A DNA stretch of 8,574 nt. Source: Pseudomonadota bacterium (GTDB lineage: Bacteria > Pseudomonadota > Alphaproteobacteria > Rhizobiales > Hyphomicrobiaceae). Where the stretch lies: positions 1-8,574 of the forward strand of contig JAEZHL010000103.1 of NCBI GenBank assembly GCA_023416575.1, in the 5' to 3' direction. The notes below the pieces were generated by a model. The model did not search any database. It was not told where the DNA came from and was given only the letters and a program-made list of their open reading frames with translations. Shown piece by piece: positions 7,412 through 8,574 of this stretch (its first letter is position 1; each line of letters opens with the position of its first letter). The position numbers were made by a program, and so were the translations under genes.

Positions 7412-7440
7412 TCTATATGGGCAGTCGGGCGCCGCCGCAA
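7412..7440 (-). promoter_or_regulatory. Candidate pyrB promoter close to the start codon
   Basis: Reading the minus strand, TTGCGG (7440-7435) and TATAGA (7417-7412) are separated by exactly 17 bp and match the sigma-70 consensus boxes at 3/6 and 4/6 positions. The -10 box ends 10 nt before the pyrB ATG, so a transcript would begin only a few bases before the start codon. No ribosome-binding site lies in between. The -35 box is weak, and the assignment is inferred from spacing alone. Confidence 0.4.
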
Positions 7441-7453
7441 GCGGAATGGGCGG

Positions 7454-7496
7454 CTGTCGACAGGGGAACAGGGGGGCGTGACCGCGGTTCCCCGCG
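7454..7496. repeat. Overlapping inverted repeats upstream of pyrB
   Basis: Three short dyads are packed together here. CTGTCGACAG (7454-7463) is a perfect 10-bp palindrome. GGGGAAC (7463-7469) pairs with GTTCCCC (7487-7493). CGCGG (7483-7487) pairs with CCGCG (7492-7496); in minus-strand RNA this last stem would close a GGAA loop of the GNRA type. The second and third stems share bases 7487 and 7492-7493 and so exclude each other. If transcription of pyrB started further upstream this could be a leader switch; if pyrB is leaderless it would lie in or before the promoter. The repeats are seen, the role is guessed. Confidence 0.4.
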
Positions 7497-7524
7497 ATAT
7501 GGGGAGAGTTGCGAATAGCGATTC

Positions 7525-7558
7525 GGAATGATTGGGCCGGGGCGATCGGCCCGATTCC
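7525..7558 (-). terminator. GC-rich hairpin after the dioxygenase gene, weak terminator candidate
   Basis: GGGCCG (7534-7539) and CGGCCC (7547-7552) form a 6-bp stem around a 7-nt loop. Outside it, GGAAT (7525-7529) and ATTCC (7554-7558) can pair across an unequal bulge. It lies 29-62 nt downstream of the stop of the dioxygenase gene, a natural place for a terminator of that minus-strand transcript, but no U run follows, so it is not a classic intrinsic terminator. Next to it CGAAT-AGCG-ATTCG (7512-7525) makes another small stem. It could equally be a protein-binding dyad. Confidence 0.3.
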
Positions 7559-7586
7559 CAGTCTATAGTTGTTCGTTAATCGCCCT

Positions 7587-8246
7587 CTACCCCATGACGA
7601 TATCGAACGTGCCGGCGAGGGAGCCTTGCTCGATGCGGTCGGCGGGTTCGAGCCGGACCAGCACGCTTGCGCGTTGCTGCGGGTCGCGGATCCGGTTCAG
7701 CAGGAAATCGGTCTCGTTCAGCGGCTCGCCTGCCACGTACATCTGGGTGACGAGCTGGGATCCCGGGGCCGTGATGGCGAAGTGGATATGCGGCGTCCGG
7801 CCCGGATAATGTACCGGCCGTATGGTGCGGAAGGCATACCTCCCATCGGCGCCGGTGACGGCGCGGCCGCGCCCTTGGAAGCCGGCATCGCGGGTTCCCC
7901 GGTTGCGATCGTCGGGGTGGCGGTAGCGACCGCTGTTGTCGCACTGCCAGATCTCGATGGTGGCTCCGGAAATGGGCTCGCCCATCACGTCGAGCACGCG
8001 GCCGGCGATATGCGTGACATGACCGAGGGCCTCAGCGGGTTCGCCATACACGCGGACAAGATCGTTGTCCGTGTCGCCGGACCAGTCCACAGGGTAGAAC
8101 GGCCCTGTGGACTGGGCAGGCGTCGGTACCAGCGGAGTCGCAGCCAAGGCAAATCCTCGTCTCGGCAGCGTGAGTGCCGCCGCCGTCGTTGCCAGTCCGC
8201 CGACAGCGGCGCGGCGGCCGATTTGAGGCGTCGGGGTTCTGACCAT
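7587..8246 (-). CDS. Putative exported intradiol ring-cleavage dioxygenase
   Basis: 219-residue protein of the intradiol dioxygenase family (related to protocatechuate 3,4-dioxygenase beta chain and catechol 1,2-dioxygenase), which use non-haem Fe(III) to split catechol-type rings between the hydroxyls. All four expected iron ligands are present: Tyr108 in SGRYRH, Tyr147 in HYPG, and His153 and His155 in TPHIHF; the Tyr-Tyr spacing of 39 equals that of protocatechuate dioxygenase, while the following loop is shorter. The TPAQSTGPFYP motif (42-52) precedes the domain. The N-terminus has a twin-arginine (11-12) and a hydrophobic Ala/Leu/Gly stretch (13-27), then FALAA (32-36), suggesting Tat export; the twin-arginine motif lacks the usual Phe-Leu-Lys. 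Such short exported forms have unclear substrates, so I give no symbol. ATG 8246 has GGGGA about 9 nt upstream. The gene is divergent from the next membrane-protein gene and 185 bp upstream of pyrB, with no evident functional link to it. Confidence 0.88.
   Translation of the reverse strand: MVRTPTPQIGRRAAVGGLATTAAALTLPRRGFALAATPLVPTPAQSTGPFYPVDWSGDTDNDLVRVYGEPAEALGHVTHIAGRVLDVMGEPISGATIEIWQCDNSGRYRHPDDRNRGTRDAGFQGRGRAVTGADGRYAFRTIRPVHYPGRTPHIHFAITAPGSQLVTQMYVAGEPLNETDFLLNRIRDPQQRASVLVRLEPADRIEQGSLAGTFDIVMG
8082..8115. repeat. Perfect 13-bp inverted repeat inside the dioxygenase gene
   Basis: CCAGTCCACAGGG (8082-8094) is followed after 8 nt by its exact reverse complement CCCTGTGGACTGG (8103-8115). 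It covers codons Gln45 to Trp55 of the dioxygenase, in and just after the conserved GPFYP motif, about 130 nt into the message. In mRNA it would form a very stable 13-bp stem with an 8-nt loop. It is directly visible; its function, if any, is unknown. Confidence 0.9.
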
Positions 8247-8272
8247 GGTGCATCATCCCCGTTCGAGGCATC

Positions 8273-8286
8273 CGATGACGTCAACG
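8273..8286. promoter_or_regulatory. TGACGTCA palindrome upstream of the dioxygenase gene
   Basis: TGACGTCA (8276-8283) is a perfect 8-bp palindrome, extended by CG on the left and CG on the right across one mismatched pair. It lies about 30 bp upstream of the dioxygenase start, where a repressor or activator site for that gene could sit. The palindrome is seen; a regulatory role is a guess, because 8-bp palindromes also occur by chance. Confidence 0.25.
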
Positions 8287-8391
8287 CTGTTCCCTACAAC
8301 TCTCCGGCTCAGCCGCAGGTTCACAATCGTGTGTGTGTGGCGCGGGTGATCGGTCGCTCGCCGAGTGAGCCCGGGCACTTGCTCGATCGGA

Positions 8392-8416
8392 TGGAAGCTG
8401 GAACACTGTTCTTCCA
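8392..8416. promoter_or_regulatory. Dyad upstream of the membrane-protein gene, possible operator
   Basis: GAACACTGTTC (8401-8411) is an 11-bp palindrome with 5-bp arms and a central C. Immediately outside, TGGAA (8392-8396) and TTCCA (8412-8416) also pair, if GCTG at 8397-8400 is bulged. The dyad ends 25 bp upstream of the ATG at 8441, within the 194-bp divergent region shared with the dioxygenase gene. No clear -35/-10 pair was found on either strand of 8247-8440. Operator function is inferred from symmetry and position. Confidence 0.3.
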
Positions 8417-8440
8417 CAACCCGGAGCCTGCCCTCCCGCC

Positions 8441-8574
8441 ATGCCGTCCTTCCTCACGCCACTTCTCGTGGTGCTGCTGCCGCTCGTCGGCGGCTCCTCG
8501 CTCCACCTGTTCCTGCCGGTCGTGGCGCCGTTGTTGATGGATGCGGCGGGTGCCGATCCGACGTCCTATGGCTG
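8441..8574 (+). CDS. N-terminus of a membrane protein, possibly an MFS transporter (cut by window end)
   Basis: Only 44 complete codons are present; the frame stays open to the window edge. The peptide begins MPSFLTPLLVVLLPLVGG and continues SSLHLFLPVVAPLLMDAAGADPTSYG. It is a hydrophobic helix followed by a short polar stretch, which resembles the first transmembrane helix and first loop of major facilitator superfamily proteins (the LPVVAPLL...G pattern). A single helix cannot prove the family. ATG 8441 is the only start candidate after the in-frame stop at 8366-8368; the nearest purine-rich element, GGAG at 8423-8426, is rather far at 14 nt. The gene is divergent from the dioxygenase, a layout often seen for a catabolic or export function sharing control, but no substrate can be deduced. 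Confidence 0.6.
   Translation, partial: MPSFLTPLLVVLLPLVGGSSLHLFLPVVAPLLMDAAGADPTSYG

Noticed and set aside
8329..8340. GT dinucleotide run
   Set aside because: Only about five units, too short to call a meaningful repeat; noted only because it is in the divergent control region.
7569..8537. Plus-strand open frame of 322 codons
   Set aside because: Antisense to the dioxygenase, which has all four iron ligands, and out of frame with the membrane-protein start it overlaps.

Overview
This 8.6 kb window is GC-rich and almost entirely coding. It looks like chromosomal DNA of an alphaproteobacterium, most likely in or near the Hyphomicrobiales (Rhizobiales). The reasons are the gene order pyrB, pyrC-like, plsY, dprA, topA on one strand (an arrangement I associate with that class), the alphaproteobacterial form of the dihydroorotase-like protein, and a TopA with a long Lys/Ala-rich tail. 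The genus cannot be fixed from the sequence alone. No tRNA, rRNA, CRISPR array, transposase or phage gene was seen.

Layout, left to right. Positions 1-37 are the downstream flank of topA and hold a 12-bp direct repeat cut by the window edge. Positions 38-2779 (minus) are topA, DNA topoisomerase I. Positions 2780-3019 are a divergent control region with an AT-rich patch and a dyad. Positions 3020-3283 (plus) are a small unnamed gene whose stop lies 2 bp from the stop of dprA. Positions 3286-4476 (minus) are dprA, 4463-5068 (minus) plsY, 5102-6445 (minus) a dihydroorotase-like gene, and 6442-7401 (minus) pyrB. Positions 7402-7586 are a non-coding gap rich in small inverted repeats. Positions 7587-8246 (minus) encode a putative exported intradiol ring-cleavage dioxygenase. 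Positions 8247-8440 are a divergent intergenic region, and 8441-8574 (plus) are the first 44 codons of a membrane protein, perhaps an MFS transporter.

The four genes pyrB, pyrC-like, plsY and dprA are tightly packed (4-nt overlap, 33-nt gap, 14-nt overlap) and are probably one transcript read from right to left. They join pyrimidine synthesis (aspartate transcarbamoylase and its dihydroorotase-like partner), the first acylation of phospholipid synthesis, and single-stranded DNA handling. topA lies on the same strand but is separated by about 500 bp and an opposing small gene, so it probably has its own promoter. The dioxygenase and the membrane protein form a separate divergent pair, apparently accessory.

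Most of the window is ordinary housekeeping DNA. The points worth a second look are: a dihydroorotase homologue that has lost four of its five expected metal-binding positions, a small opposing gene breaking the usual dprA-topA adjacency, a perfect 13-bp inverted repeat inside the dioxygenase coding sequence, a possibly leaderless pyrB start, and dyads in both divergent control regions. I see no convincing sign of a wholly new multi-gene system.
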